A stretch of DNA of 64,000 nt, from NCBI GenBank assembly GCA_015179125.1, contig WHVA01000410.1:40977-104976 (forward strand). Direction: 5' to 3'. Below the pieces are notes generated by a model. The model saw only the letters and a program-made list of their open reading frames with translations, was not told the DNA's origin and did no database searches. Below are positions 12,808 through 23,877 of the stretch, piece by piece. The stretch's first letter is position 1, and each line of letters begins with the position of its first letter. The DNA is from Gautieria morchelliformis. Taxonomy: Eukaryota > Basidiomycota > Agaricomycetes > Gomphales > Gomphaceae. Both the position numbers and the translations under genes were made by a program.

Positions 12808-13209
12808 CACTGTGGGTAGTCAACCCAATGAATCCTATTGGGTGGACCCACTGAGGATTCAGTATATAAACCATTATAGCTAGTGTAAATACCAATAGAA
12901 CCCGTTGAAAATTCAATGAATCGGTTTCAGTGGAAAAAGTCTCGTTTCAATGAGTTGGTTTCAGGGGTTGACTCATGTGTATTCAGGGATCCTACAAGGG
13001 AAGACCAATGGATTGAACCAGGCATTTCAAGTCGACGACCACTGAGTTCCCATGAGATAGTCACTTACGACCCCGTGGTTCTATCACCACATTTCAGAGA
13101 TGCAGCAACTGAATGCCCCATTATTTCAAGTCATAAATCAATATATACAAGGGAAAATACAGATGAAACATAAGGTGAAAATCACTGAAATACCGCTTTC
13201 CAATCCATG

Positions 13210-13984
13210 AAAAGAAAAACAGAATCAGTCGCGGCTAGCAACCCCCGCCGTCGGCCGCACGCACCCGACTCATGCTCAATGATCGCTACCTTGGGGGATT
13301 CCGCCAGCTCCCACGCCGCATCCCTGAGGCAATCCTCCGGTACAACGTGTCCGAGTCCACAATCAGGATAAGCTCGCCCACACGTATGGTGCGCCCGTTC
13401 GCTGCCCACGGCATCCACCGCTGCCCGATCTGCTCAAACATCTCCTCGACCGCCAGGTGCAGTGCGCGCTCCTTGATGTCGAGCTCCACATCCGCAGCCA
13501 TCAGCGCACTGTTCGACGTCATCGTTGTGAGCGCGGTCGCGCCCGAGTATGCCGAGTTCGAGCTCGCACACACACCCACACCCGCCGCCGCGATAGGCAC
13601 AGAAAGGTGCTGACCGGTTCTGTTAGTTCTCAAAATACTAACGTACCTCATATGCTTGTTGGAAATATTGGAGGAGGGATCGTTGATGTACATGTTGTAC
13701 ACAGGGGATGGGTCGAGCGAACGCCCAACTCACCATATTCCCTTTTCACAGCCTCAATCGGTCTCTCTATCAAATCGTGCGACAGCTTCCGCCACGAAGA
13801 ACAGCTGGGACAGCTACCTGGTGCGGTGGTGGAGAACCTGGGCCATCGTGCCACTCGAAGTCGAGGGATTGGAACAGTTCGATCATGCGAATCAACGACT
13901 AACCTGGGGCGGACGGATTTAACAAACCGTCCAGCGTATTTCCTTCTTCATAAAGCTCTGTGGCACCACCGAACAACAAGGTGA
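13210..13984 (-). pseudogene. Captured family-2 glycosyltransferase fragment
   Basis: On the minus strand the pieces MRYVSILRTNRTGQHLS, RALHLAVEEMFEQIGQRW, GELILIVDSDT and VPEDCLRDAAWELAESP match the donor-binding (DxD-like) core of the large fungal membrane GT2 / cellulose-synthase-like family. DSDT and VPEDCL lie in different frames: one base is missing near 13346. The downstream exon ends at a good splice donor near 13265, and the homology stops inside that intron where element subterminal sequence begins. The rest of the catalytic domain and all C-terminal membrane helices are absent. Intron retention shows DNA-level capture, not retroposition. Non-functional as an enzyme. Confidence 0.7.
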
Positions 13985-14078
13985 ACAGTCTAGATGCTCG
14001 CTGAGATTGACCATCTCGGACCTCCGAATGCTACACCCATAAGAATCACCCTGTCAGACTAGTCTCAATGCACTGCAC

Positions 14079-14714
14079 TCACCGGATCGTCCAGTCCGTG
14101 CCGCTCCAGCCCCACGACGCCGACGCCCCGTCCTCCGAGCCCGAGTACTTGGCGATCGTGACCTGTAGCTCCACGCGCGAGAGCGAGAAGAGCGTGCATG
14201 GGCTCGGCGTGAAGGCGCTGCCCGTCGGCACGGCGCCGGCCACGTTCTGGATCGGGTTGGAGGGCGCGAGGAAGACCACGAATGGCTGCGCCGGGAGGAC
14301 GGAGGGTGGGGGCGCTGGGGGCGCGGCGTCAGTGGGCTGTGTGGCTGGGGCCTCATCGCTTGCAGGCGCGGCGTCTGGGACACCGGCCGCAGCGCTGGGC
14401 TCGGCTTCTTGGACGTCGAGTTTTGTCTCCTTTTCAGTCTGGAGGGTCGCCGCATCCGCCGGCTTCTCCGTCTCCTCGGGCTTCTCTGCTTCGTTTCCCG
14501 CAGGTGTCTCTTCCGTCTCGGTAGCCTTCTCTTCCTTCACTGCCTCCTTGTCATCCTTCACCTCGGTTGTTTCATCCTTCTCTGGTTTAGTCTCCTCCTC
14601 CTCCTCTTCTTTTTTCTCCTCGGCTGGCATGGGCCTCAAGTATGGAATCAGGGCACTCGTGAACGCGATGGCGACTACGAGGTTGTTGCGGAGCTGAGCG
14701 CATTCACAAATCAC
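14079..14714 (-). CDS. Acidic Glu/Lys/Ala-rich ORF inside the Pack element
   Basis: An open frame of 211 codons. The start region MICECAQLRNNLVVAIAF is hydrophobic, followed by ALIPYLRP. A long Glu/Lys-rich stretch (residues about 30-100) and an Ala/Pro-rich stretch follow, ending in a structured-looking part (SRVELQVTIAKYSGSEDG, WGWSGTDWTI). Directly after the last sense codons is a good GT donor (GTGAGTGCAG), so the ORF may be an internal exon of a captured gene. The family is not recognised. It may belong to the same source gene as the neighbouring glycosyltransferase fragment or to a separate capture. Expression is unknown. Confidence 0.4.
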   Translation of the reverse strand: MICECAQLRNNLVVAIAFTSALIPYLRPMPAEEKKEEEEEETKPEKDETTEVKDDKEAVKEEKATETEETPAGNEAEKPEETEKPADAATLQTEKETKLDVQEAEPSAAAGVPDAAPASDEAPATQPTDAAPPAPPPSVLPAQPFVVFLAPSNPIQNVAGAVPTGSAFTPSPCTLFSLSRVELQVTIAKYSGSEDGASASWGWSGTDWTIR

Positions 14715-14744
14715 GTCAGCACCATGTCCATCACAGCAACTATA

Positions 14745-15273
14745 TTATATGGCCAACCTCATCCTCCAATTCGCTCCTCTTCAGATCCCAGATCTTGAGC
14801 GCCGGGTCGCCGTGCGAACCGGTGGCGTTGATCAGAAGATCGATGCGCCCATCGGTGAGCTCAACGACGTTGTGGACGGACTACGAACGATGCGTGAGGT
14901 GGAAGCATGAAGTCGTGGAGAAAGAAACTCACCCCAGAAGACGCCACGTCCAACTTGATGGCACGGACATTATGGCCTTCTTTCGCGGACGCGCTCACGA
15001 TAGGCTTCAGCACAGGTGCCTTGTCGGCCGTGCGCGACAGCATCACTCAGGTTGCGGCTGAGCATGCAGGCGGTCCGGTAACCGTGCGGGAGGGATCAAT
15101 CTCGCGTGTGCGGTCAGGCTGAGTTCAAGACTCTGCCCAACCAGGACACGGGTGTAAGGAGGAGAGTGGGAGAAGAATACTACGTGCGCTACGACGAGGC
15201 GAGTTGAGGGGCTGACCGTGGTGGCGATGGCGAGAGCGAAGGATGAAGAGTGCGCATACATTTGTTCTTGCAT
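14745..15273 (-). pseudogene. Captured short-chain dehydrogenase/reductase fragment
   Basis: Splicing out a 52-nt intron (14881-14932) on the minus strand joins VRAIKLDVASSG to VHNVVELTDGRIDLLINATG. This is the beta4-beta5 (D-V ... L-I-N-x-A/T-G) signature of SDR enzymes just after the Rossmann nucleotide-binding site. The glycine-rich TGxxxGIG motif upstream is not clear, and the catalytic YxxxK part is absent. The fragment ends in a stop shortly after DPALKIWDLKRSELEDEV. It is a partial gene captured with its intron, so enzymatic activity is not expected. Confidence 0.6.
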
Positions 15274-16017
15274 TAGTCAGCCAGGTTGTACTCCGACTCG
15301 TCCTGTGCCTTTCGCCTTCCGCCGGAAATCGATTATCTTGCCTACTAGGTATTAGCGCAACTTGTGATCATACCCCAGGCACTTGCACTAGTACTTAGTT
15401 GACTTCTGGAGATTGATCATGATTAGATTAAAAAAAAATCTCATTCATCATTTGGACTTTGCATTTTTTCCTGTACCTAATTTTCAGTACAAGTTGGTAC
15501 TGTAATTTAGCTGTAGTGCAAGCGGAACTGAAATATAGCGCTTATTCTTTCTACAGTGTATACTTAGTGCTGTATCTCAAAAGCAGTTGTCACTTGGGGC
15601 CGCAGTAGCATTCCGGCACCTCAAGCATGGAAATTCATTGATACATATATGGAAACTTCAGTATATTTGCCCAGAAATATATATATTAATTCACTGGATT
15701 TCACTGAGTGCTCCATGAGCTATCTTGAAAATTTTTAAGTGTGCGAACAACGACAATCCAGGCCTTCGAGCACTGAAATTCTCATGATAATTATGTTGAA
15801 TATGTAGTTCCTATGGCACGGAAACTAAGTGACAAAGCCACTGAAAATTCTACTGGTCCAACCACTTGAATAATTTCATTGGTTTTTTTGAGGAAACCCG
15901 GTAAGCCCAAATTTCATTGGTTTGTTTCAATGGGGGCTGTTTCAATGATGTACCCACTGAAAACATAAACCCCGTGGGTAAACCCACTAGGTTTCAATGG
16001 ATTCGCTATCCACAGTG

Positions 16018-16575
16018 CTTACTATCATGTTCTGCCTGTTCATACTGTCACGGTCGAGGATAGAAGAAGGCAGAAAGACACCTACTTAAATATAGAAAAA
16101 GTTGCTAGCGCAGTACCGGTACGAAAGAGTGACGGACAGCGAGGCAGAGGGAATGGAACGAAATGGCTTGAATAAGATAAGAATGATAATAGCCTCGGCG
16201 AGGACATAAGGTGAAACATGTAAGCGACATGAATAACAGGCCACGCGACCATGTGCCTGGTGCCTGCAGCTTTCTCACGATTTTCCAGTTGCAGTTTGCA
16301 GAGCTAGGGGATACTACGCGTAATGTATGTGAAGTCTCTAACCAGAAGGTTTATTGTAAACTCGGCAGAGGACACTTCGCAACTCAGTTGCGAGACGCTC
16401 TTCTGTTACAATATGAGCAGAGCACCAAGTGGTAGGTACGGCGATCACAGTTTCATCTGGGCTTAGCAAGAAAACGAACCAGCACAACCAGCGAAGAGTC
16501 CTATTAGCAACATCAAACCAAACAGACAATACCAAGATAGGATGGAAGAGAGAAAGATATGCGCCCACTCTCGCA
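16018..16575. other. F-box remnant and downstream intergenic DNA
   Basis: The first about 34 bp (TATCATGTTCTGCCTGTTCA onward) continue the interrupted F-box gene. Beyond about 16051 the sequence no longer matches the partner copy. No further gene was recognised before the GPI-protein stop at 16576. Confidence 0.6.
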
Positions 16576-17535
16576 TCACAGCGTCAACCTGATCAGAACT
16601 GCCACAACACCGATGGCGCTGATAATATCCCCGTTGCCGCGCGTCGACAAAGCCCCATTGGCACTTTGGGTCGACTTTGGCGCGGAAGAGGAGGATGCTG
16701 TGGCAGACTTCGCTGTGGTGGGAACAGTGGTTGTGGATACCTGGGCTGCGTTCGCAAGGGTAGAAGCAGCGGCGGGTGTTGAAACAGCGACCGACCCGCT
16801 CGTCACGCCACTGATTTGGGCCTGGACGCTTGGACTAAACTGTCCAGACATGCCGCTAAGGCTGCGTGATGAGGTCACTTGAATGTCAAAAATAATGCCA
16901 CGATCATGTGTATATAACGCACGAAAATTTGGCCGAGAAAGCTTCATAAGGGAACTGGGGATTGTTAGGATCCTTGAAGCTGAGCGAAGTAAATCGGATG
17001 AAGCTGGGTTCGTATCATAAGCAAACCATCCTGCGAGCATTTGGAACTAATACGGACTATGCATTCGAATTAGGTCCAAGGGTAGAGTTTACGATGAAGT
17101 CCTGAAATTCCAGTTCTTATGGTCAGGAGACGTGTATGGGATCAATATCATCTACGAACTTACCTGGGAGGTTTGCTTGCTGACATCGACAGATGGTGCA
17201 ATCACCTGAAGTTCGGTCTAAACGACAAAAACGTTAAGAGAGAAAAAGGAAAGATTTTCCAGGACTAAACTTGTTGTTGCATATTTCCAGCATACAAGCC
17301 AACCTCACAAGGACCAATCGTGGCAAGGGACGGAGCTGTCATATTATCCATCCAGTTGATAGTTAACGACTGGCCACCTTGTGCGGTCGTACTGCCAGTC
17401 GGGTTTGTTATCTAGCTCTTCGGGTAAGCACAATCACTGAAACTAGATACCGATAGTGAAGCCGCTTACGAAAAGGACTCCAAAGGTTTGACGGGCCATG
17501 GCGGCGAGGAGGAGTGAGATAGAGGTAACCTGCAT
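16576..17535 (-). CDS. Kre9/Knh1-like Ser/Thr-rich GPI-anchored secreted protein
   Basis: Six exons (17535-17470, 17411-17271, 17217-17164, 17101-17058, 17003-16923, 16861-16576) assemble in phase to 223 aa. A signal peptide (MQVTSISLLLAAMA) is followed by a Kre9/Knh1-type beta-sandwich domain: TAQGGQSLTINWMDN, IGPCEVGLYAGN, IAPSVDVSKQTS, GPNSNAYFIRFTSLSFKDP, FSAKFSLSGMSGQFS. A Ser/Thr/Ala linker and a hydrophobic C-terminus (IISAIGVVAVLIRLTL) typical of GPI anchoring end the protein. The start at 17535 is preferred over the ATG at 17499 because it supplies the secretion signal. All six conserved blocks are in place, so the gene looks intact. Relatives are extracellular or wall-bound; a molecular role in beta-glucan assembly is known only for the yeast namesakes. 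Confidence 0.85.
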
Positions 17536-18134
17536 TTTTGGATTTTTTGGATATTGAACTAAGATTGCGTGTGAGTATTTGTGAGAAGGAACGTAGAGTG
17601 TGGTGTGCAAAGAGCGTGGGGTCTGCAAAAGAGCGACAAGTCAGGACAGCAGATGTTAGCAAGGGACCAAAACTCAGGAACTTATATATGCTGACTTCCA
17701 AAACTAGCTTTACACGCTTCGGAAAGCCTCGGAGCGCGCGCCAGAAAATCATGATCTTGATGGTAAGTACACTGGCACGCACGCGTGGACTATACTGCAC
17801 ACCGCGCTGACCGTTAGATTCGAAGTGTTTTTGCTACCAATAGATATTAGCCCAACTGAATGGAAAATTCATGTGTGTGGGGATCTTGAAAGTACCTAGA
17901 CTTTTTGTGTAAAAATAGTGGGAAATCAAGCAGGAATAAACTGTCTTTGTGGAGACACAATATTGTACATTCAACTTCCCCTCCAGAGCAGTTTCCGCCT
18001 GAGGAAATCCAGCGCCCCGAGATAAGTATCTGAAATTATAGTATGCTATAGCTACAGACTTAGATCACAACACAGGCTACAAAAGAAGCATCAGTCTGCC
18101 ACTATGGCAATCGACTCGGAGGCCCGGCAAGTTC
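17536..18134. other. Intergenic, 0.6 kb
   Basis: Upstream region of the GPI-protein gene and downstream of the membrane-protein gene (both minus). No ORF, RNA gene or repeat could be supported. Confidence 0.5.
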
Positions 18135-19564
18135 CTAATTGGAGATAGAGTTTACCCCAACCCCTGTGGTAGGGGGTGTGAGGTACGACTCAGGGTGTTG
18201 ATGAGTTGGCTCAGGGCGACCATTCTCGGGACTAGACCCAGACCTTGTATGGTTTGAGTTCTTGGTGGTATCTTTATCGCCGAACCCTTTCTCCATGAGA
18301 TCACTCAGCAGCGCGACAAGGGAGGGTATCACGACGGTCATGGCCAGTACCTGCTATTGATAAGACGAGACATGTCCCGGACATGATACCGTACATACCT
18401 GTCCGAAAGACCATGTAGAGGGACCTGTGAGACGATTATTAGTACAAATCCCCGCTGAGTTCCTTAGAATGTTTTACTCACTAATATCCGCATGACTACG
18501 CCTAATGATAAGCTCCGTCGTTGAAATAAAGTACACAAAGATAAACACTTGTGAAATTAAAATCCCGATGAAGAATGCTGCGTTGGTGTTAACGAAGAGC
18601 TAGGAGCGTGTAGTCAGTGTCACTAACAGCCAAGCTTGGAGGGCCACCCGCCCCAACGACTGTGATATGCATCAATCTCGCGCCGCGAATGTTTATGCCG
18701 ATGGTGGTTTTGACGGCCCGGGTGTCTCCTTCCTTTGTGTTCTCGAGAAAGATCCACCGCTAAGTCAGGCATATCAGTCACCGGTCTGGCCCAAACCCAA
18801 ACTTCGATGAATGTCATAACGGTAAATGCCGCCAATGCCAGTGAGGCGAAGACAAGAGCTACAATACGCCCTGGCCCAGGGGCCGGCATATCCGCCGCAA
18901 ACATGATGACAAATCTGATAGAGTTGCAGCGGCCATACGGCAAATCCTCACTCATTGTCCACATTAAGATCGTCAGGATCATGGAGAAGTAACCTGAAGA
19001 TAAAGCGGATTATATAATGCATAAATCAAGGTGGAATTGAAGTGGTAAACTTGCCCTGGAAAGTTGCGGCAATCCTTATAACCGATTTTTTGCCCTTGGA
19101 TCGGGAATATGAAGCCAAAGCGAGGAATGTTCCCAGGTTCGCGAACCAAACCAACTGTGAGACTAGACAACATTACATTCCCGAGTGAGTAAAAAGGTTA
19201 ATCCAAGACAATACCAAACTAACCAAGTATGCCATCAATGAACGAGAGATTTCCACCCCGTAATTGGGTCAGAGCAGCCACAATTAACCCGAAGCTGCCA
19301 TGAAGGCGGTATATGTATTCTAACGCACAAAAGGTGCACCGTGCCTCCTACCTCGTAGCGACGAAGGTCCAAAGTGCATTCTCGGTATCTCCACGCGATC
19401 TCTTCATCAACAACACTAGCAGTAGGTTGAGATCGTAAGCAACGGACCATCGACTAGTCGGACCAGCACCACGTACCAAGGAGGAAATTTTGGACGTAAA
19501 ATGAAACTCGCACACCTGTGCCAGCTATGTCGCCATTAATGGTCGAAGCCCCTGTACAGTTCAT
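18135..19564 (-). CDS. Uncharacterised multi-pass membrane protein
   Basis: The start MNCTGASTINGDIAGTGVR is followed by FYVQNFLLVLL, then by WTFVATSFGLIVAAL, DGILVSQLVWFANLGTFLAL, GYFSMILTILMWTMS, IVALVFASLALAAFTVMTF and NAAFFIGILISQVFIFVYF. That makes about six to seven hydrophobic helices, with a soluble polar C-terminal tail ending at 18135. This layout matches a common but unnamed basidiomycete family. One intron needs a GC donor: FQG|Y is rebuilt only if the intron starts with GCAAGT near 19070. Other introns are ordinary GT-AG of about 40-70 nt. Some junctions near 18600-18660 are not certain. Function unknown; receptor or transporter roles are not supported by a motif. Confidence 0.7.
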
Positions 19565-19699
19565 GCTATATGTATGAATTGGCTCGCAATGGCTACGGTA
19601 AGACTGCGGTACGGCGCTGTATAGGTTACTCACGCATCGCTTGCACTTGGAGCGGTTTGTCACATTGTCACACGCCTAAAATAAAGAACTCTGGTCAAA

Positions 19700-22477
19700 C
19701 TAATCTATCACATCAAATACAGTTTTTAAAAAATGGTCAGCTTTTCGCCCAGTGTGTTTCAAGAAACCAAGAAACTCTAATTCATGCATACCCCGCAAGA
19801 AACGTGCCTGTGCTTCTTGTTTCCGCCCATCAGCGACGCGTTTAATCCCACTCTCTGGTGGCGAGGTTCGGGGGTCAGCCCTTCCATTCCCTCTGGTCTT
19901 TCTTTTTGTGGGCATGGTATCCACCTCCATGTCGTTCTCGTCCTCGTTTGAGCCTAAGTCTTCTAATGCCACGGAGAAGGATTCGTACCAATCGTAGACA
20001 TTGATCAGTTTTCCGCTTTCGACGTAACGCCGAAATAAAATTGAAACATCCGGCAGCGAGGTCAATTCCGAGGTGCTTCCTGCGGACCCGTTCCAACCTA
20101 GGTATTCGTGCGGGTCAAGAAGACATGTTACGATAGATATGTGAGGGTTTGGATTGAGTGGCTGAGTCATGCTCTCATTGAGTGCACGTGCGAAGGACAA
20201 AAACCAGTGTCCTACCGAACTCGGTACACCGTTTTCACCTGTCCACCATACGTCCATATAAGCAATATCATCAAATGGTCTTAGTGTTTCTCTGTCCAAG
20301 GACAGCCGTATCAGCGTCCCGATTGGTGGTGGCTAACAGCAGAAATGACTCACTTGAAGTACTTTTCCAAAAAGTCTAAAAATCGATCAAGAGTCTTCCA
20401 GTTGACTTCATGTTGTACAATTACCAATTCCTGCTTGAGTTTACCTTCCGCGATCCGAACACTGCTGGGTAAGTTATGCACGAAGCGATACAATTCTTCC
20501 AAAAGCGCTTGATTTTCGATGTCCTTCAACTGCCTGTTCCAATTAGTCACATAGTATGCTATAGTCGACGCAAGAAATACTTCATAAGGTTGCAGACACG
20601 TTGGGCAATCGAAATTCCAAGGCTTCCTCGGAGACACTCTAAGCCCATGGTCTCAAAGGAGGTGAGGGGTGCGTCCATAACTTTATGTCCATGTTCTCGG
20701 GCGAAATGTATGATTGTTTCCAGTATATGAAGAGCGACTTTAACGAGGATCATCCGGTTCTGGAACATGACCCTGGCTTCTCTCATATTCTCAACGACGT
20801 CCCGTGGCGTGAGTTTCGACCACTCCATCTGATCAATTGCTGACTCGGCGGCCAAGAGCATTGAGATGTCGTGTCGGCGGAGTAATTGAAGAAAGGGCTT
20901 CCAGGCTTCTGAGGGATTATCGAGGGCGGTATTTAATATGGAATCGTGTTCGGCATCGCCAATGAAACCCAAGGGATTGTAAAAATGTTGCATGTGAAGC
21001 AGCTAATGAAACATATAATTTATGAGAAAGCAAAACTAGTAAATGTGATAATACGCACCTGAAGCACCGAGAGCAGACTATCGAGCGTAGAGTTATGTCT
21101 CTTAAACTCCGCGAACACCATTTCAAAGCCTGCGGGGCCTATCATGACGCTGGGGACGAACGTCAAGCTGAAAAATGTCTAAGATTGAAGAGTGTCAAAT
21201 GCTTATGATGGGCATACAATTGTATGAGTATATACCTCTCTGACCACAGTCTCCAAGATTTTAACATCCAAAGGCAAATTGTGCCTCTCCAGCTTGATAC
21301 AAGAGAGTGTCGAACGTGGAAGTACAGAATGTAGATAGTTGCTGTCTGACGTTCCCAACAGAAATGAGATTGGTACGTGTGGTATATGACACCTGATTGG
21401 CCTCAGACACTGCTAGCTATGCATGGCCGAGCACTTACCTGCATAGTTCGAAGAGGTCGCGCAGATTAATGGGATCAATAAGGTCCAGATCTTGAACCAT
21501 AACTACGAGAGCCGGAGTATCAGCCCCTGAGGTGCCTTTCACTATTATGTTCAAGAATAAGTAATGATTTAAAGTCACCATAGAGGGTTTGTGCCGCTTG
21601 GTACCATGCTCTCAGGATGTACATGTCGTAGTTGGCCAGTGAGAGTGATGACTTAACCTCTTTTGCTGTTGGAATGGACCTATTTATAAGCCGCGATTCA
21701 TAGCGGAACAAAGTGTGCTAACCCTGCCAGTGAATGCCCAAAGGCTGGGTGATGAACCCGGAGATGAGTGCCTTTATTATGCTGGTAATACTCTGGCAGT
21801 CAGTCTCAGATATTCTTGACACCAAGGCTACAGGAATCGGGTCTGTCGCTGACTCATCATGGGATGTAGTGTTCACTTCCTCGCTTAGAGTTTCTAAGAT
21901 TCGTGCAAAGCATTCGTGGACATATGTTCGGTCAGAGCCTACATAAGTGTCAGTCTAATGCTGTTGGGAAAAAATTGAACATACTTGACACGATTACAGT
22001 AACAAGCTCCGATGATGGAAGAACTACGTCCTCCGAGGAGACCACGTAGGCGTGTTGGATGGTAGACGTAATATGATCTACAACGTGGTGTTGCAAACTA
22101 TGAATTATTTTCTGGAATAGATAAATTAAAATTGCACCGTCTTCATGTATTTGAACGATACCTTGACCCTTCCCAAACACCTATCCCAGGCCTTCCTATA
22201 GGCCTGAAACCGAAGTAGAGGACCATGTGGCAAGTCGAATTCTGACCGGACGAGCGGTCCATCCACATAAAGCTCATCATCAGAGCCTTTTGTGTGATGA
22301 TCTTTAGCTACCGACCCGATTGGATTTTTAATGACATGTACTTGCCTGGGAGTACAAAAGGGAGCAACGCCGTCTCCTGGTGTCAAATCAGAACGGGAAG
22401 GGAGAGGTGGCACAGACAATTATAACCTCTTTGTCCCAATTGGCACTGTAGCTCATCTGTGAGCCGTCTACCTCCAT
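19700..22477 (-). CDS. ORC3: Origin recognition complex subunit 3
   Basis: ORC3 is part of the six-subunit complex that marks replication origins and loads MCM helicase. The N-terminal part shows the family pattern LYVDGPLVRSEFDLPHGPLLRFQAYRKAWDRCLGRVK, here split over several lines of reading, followed by IIHSLQHHVVDHI. The C-terminus ends in the ORC winged-helix segment QARFLRGMHELEFLGFLKHTGRK and then ADHFLKTVFDV. Many short introns divide the gene. The ATG at 22477 (MEVDGSQMSYS) is the proposed start; the first intron boundary is uncertain. No internal stop within conserved exons was noticed, but every junction was not resolved. Its start lies 78 bp from the divergent molybdopterin-domain gene. 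Confidence 0.8.
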
Positions 22478-22555
22478 AATGTACTTGTTACAGTAAAACT
22501 TATGTAAATCGCTTTTTCACAAAACGATTCTGACTCCGAAATAGTGTTGTTACTT
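22478..22555. promoter_or_regulatory. Short bidirectional promoter between ORC3 and the MoCF-domain gene
   Basis: Only 78 bp separate the proposed ATG codons of two divergent genes, so their core promoters must overlap or extend into the 5' parts of the neighbours. No MCB-like ACGCGT box was seen in this interval. Confidence 0.45.
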
Positions 22556-23729
22556 ATGTCAGCGAGAGCTCTTCCTCGTTTGAGTGCTCTCACGTCGCAC
22601 TTCGGCCGCTCCATGTCTCGTTCGGCCTCTCCGGTACCTTCATTCGCAAAGTCTCCCCTACCCCCGAACCCGCTAGGCGAAGGAAAGAAGATAAAGACTG
22701 CTGGAGCGCTTATAATAGGGTGGGTCGGACTAGTTGGGAGGCTGCATTCACTGGCTGAGCTGTAGAGCCTTTAGAGATGAGATACTGAACGGGAAGACAG
22801 CGGATACGAACAGCACCTTTTTCGCCCAGTACTGCTTTGAGCTTGGTATAGAGTTGTAAGATGAATCCCGTCCCTGTCCCGCACTCATTGAGCGCTCATG
22901 ATTTAATTCAGAAAACGCATAGAGGTTATTGCAGATGATGAAGATGAAATGTTTGTCAAGGCAGCTGCAGCTTTGTGTACCCCATTTACATTAGCGCCGT
23001 TAGCGTGGAAGCGTCCCGACGGATGGTACAAAACTACGACTTTGTCATTACTTCTGGCGGAATTGGCCCAACTCATGACGACATAACTTATGCATCTCTC
23101 GCCAAGGCATTTAACCAGCCACTTAAACACCATGCTCAGACCTTGACTCGCATGGCGGAATTGTCTAAACACAGGAAAGATTTACAAAACCAATCTGCTG
23201 AACAGAAGGTCGCGCGTGAGCGAATGGCTCTGTTCCCTGCTCATGCGGAGGTACTGTTTGTCGGAGAAGATATATGGGTTCCTGTTTGCCGGCTGGAAGG
23301 CAAACTATGCATTTTCCCAGGAATTCCTGTCCTCTTTAAGAAGATGCTACATGGTCTTACCCCATACCTCCCATTACCAGATTCAAGACCTTTTCGTCAT
23401 CTCGTCCATACCAGGTGTGCTCTTTCTTTCAGAGTGCCACCTGGCGTTAATTTTCTAGCCTACCGGAGTCTTCAATAGCACCTTACTTGACGTCCTTGCA
23501 CGAAAGGCTCAAGGCACACAAAATTCGAGTAGGCTCATATCCACAGTTACAACGTGGTGTCACAATTTCTTTGATTGGAGATAATGAACATGAGGCAATG
23601 ATAAGACAAATAGGGGAAGAGGTATGTACACCGAACAGTCTCGCGCTGACACAGCCCGACCTGTGCCTCCAGGTTGCCCGCGAGATTCAAGGGACGGTCG
23701 TAGGGGATACAATGCCGAAAGTGGACTAA
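22556..23729 (+). CDS. Molybdopterin-binding (MoCF_biosynth/CinA-like) domain protein
   Basis: After a basic Ser-rich N-terminus ([19 protein letters not shown], possibly a mitochondrial presequence, with a second Met at MSRSASP), the fold begins with [20 protein letters not shown]. It continues through [18 protein letters not shown] and the hallmark [15 protein letters not shown]. Downstream [25 protein letters not shown] and the C-terminal [11 protein letters not shown] block complete the domain. Introns were placed by phase: the 53-nt intron ending at 23001 restores DEIVEAS. The stop at 23729 follows [10 protein letters not shown]. Fungal relatives are annotated as MoaB/Mog-domain or FAD-synthase-like proteins, but the FAD-synthetase PAPS-reductase domain is not present. 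So the exact substrate is unknown. The gene converges on MCM4, with 148 bp between stops. Confidence 0.75.
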
Positions 23730-23877
23730 AATTCCCACGCAGCTGAAGACGGTACGTATACTGGAACATATATCTCTGTGCTAGGTTTGCCCACTGGGAA
23801 GCCCAAGGATGAAGTAGAACTTGGCAATAAGATTGTACAACACTGATACATAACTAAAGGAAACTCAAGAGAGATCC

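Larger units (their letters stand above)
12808..16017. mobile_element. Pack-type TIR DNA transposon carrying gene fragments
   Basis: The ends form imperfect inverted repeats of about 45 bp. The left begins CACTGTGGGTAGTCAACCCA; the right, read inward, begins CACTGTGGATAGCGAATCCA. Both then share a CCTA-TGGGT--ACCCAC pattern. The flanks give a CTTA duplication (12804-12807 and 16018-16021; TTA is the minimal form), and the empty site is preserved in the F-box gene at 51540. Subterminal zones of about 300 bp hold degenerate repeats (TTTCAATG/TTTCATTG-rich). No transposase is present. The 2-kb core instead carries minus-strand pieces resembling host genes with introns retained: glycosyltransferase, acidic protein and SDR. 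A 3-bp TWA-like duplication would fit PIF/Harbinger, but superfamily is not settled. Confidence 0.8.
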
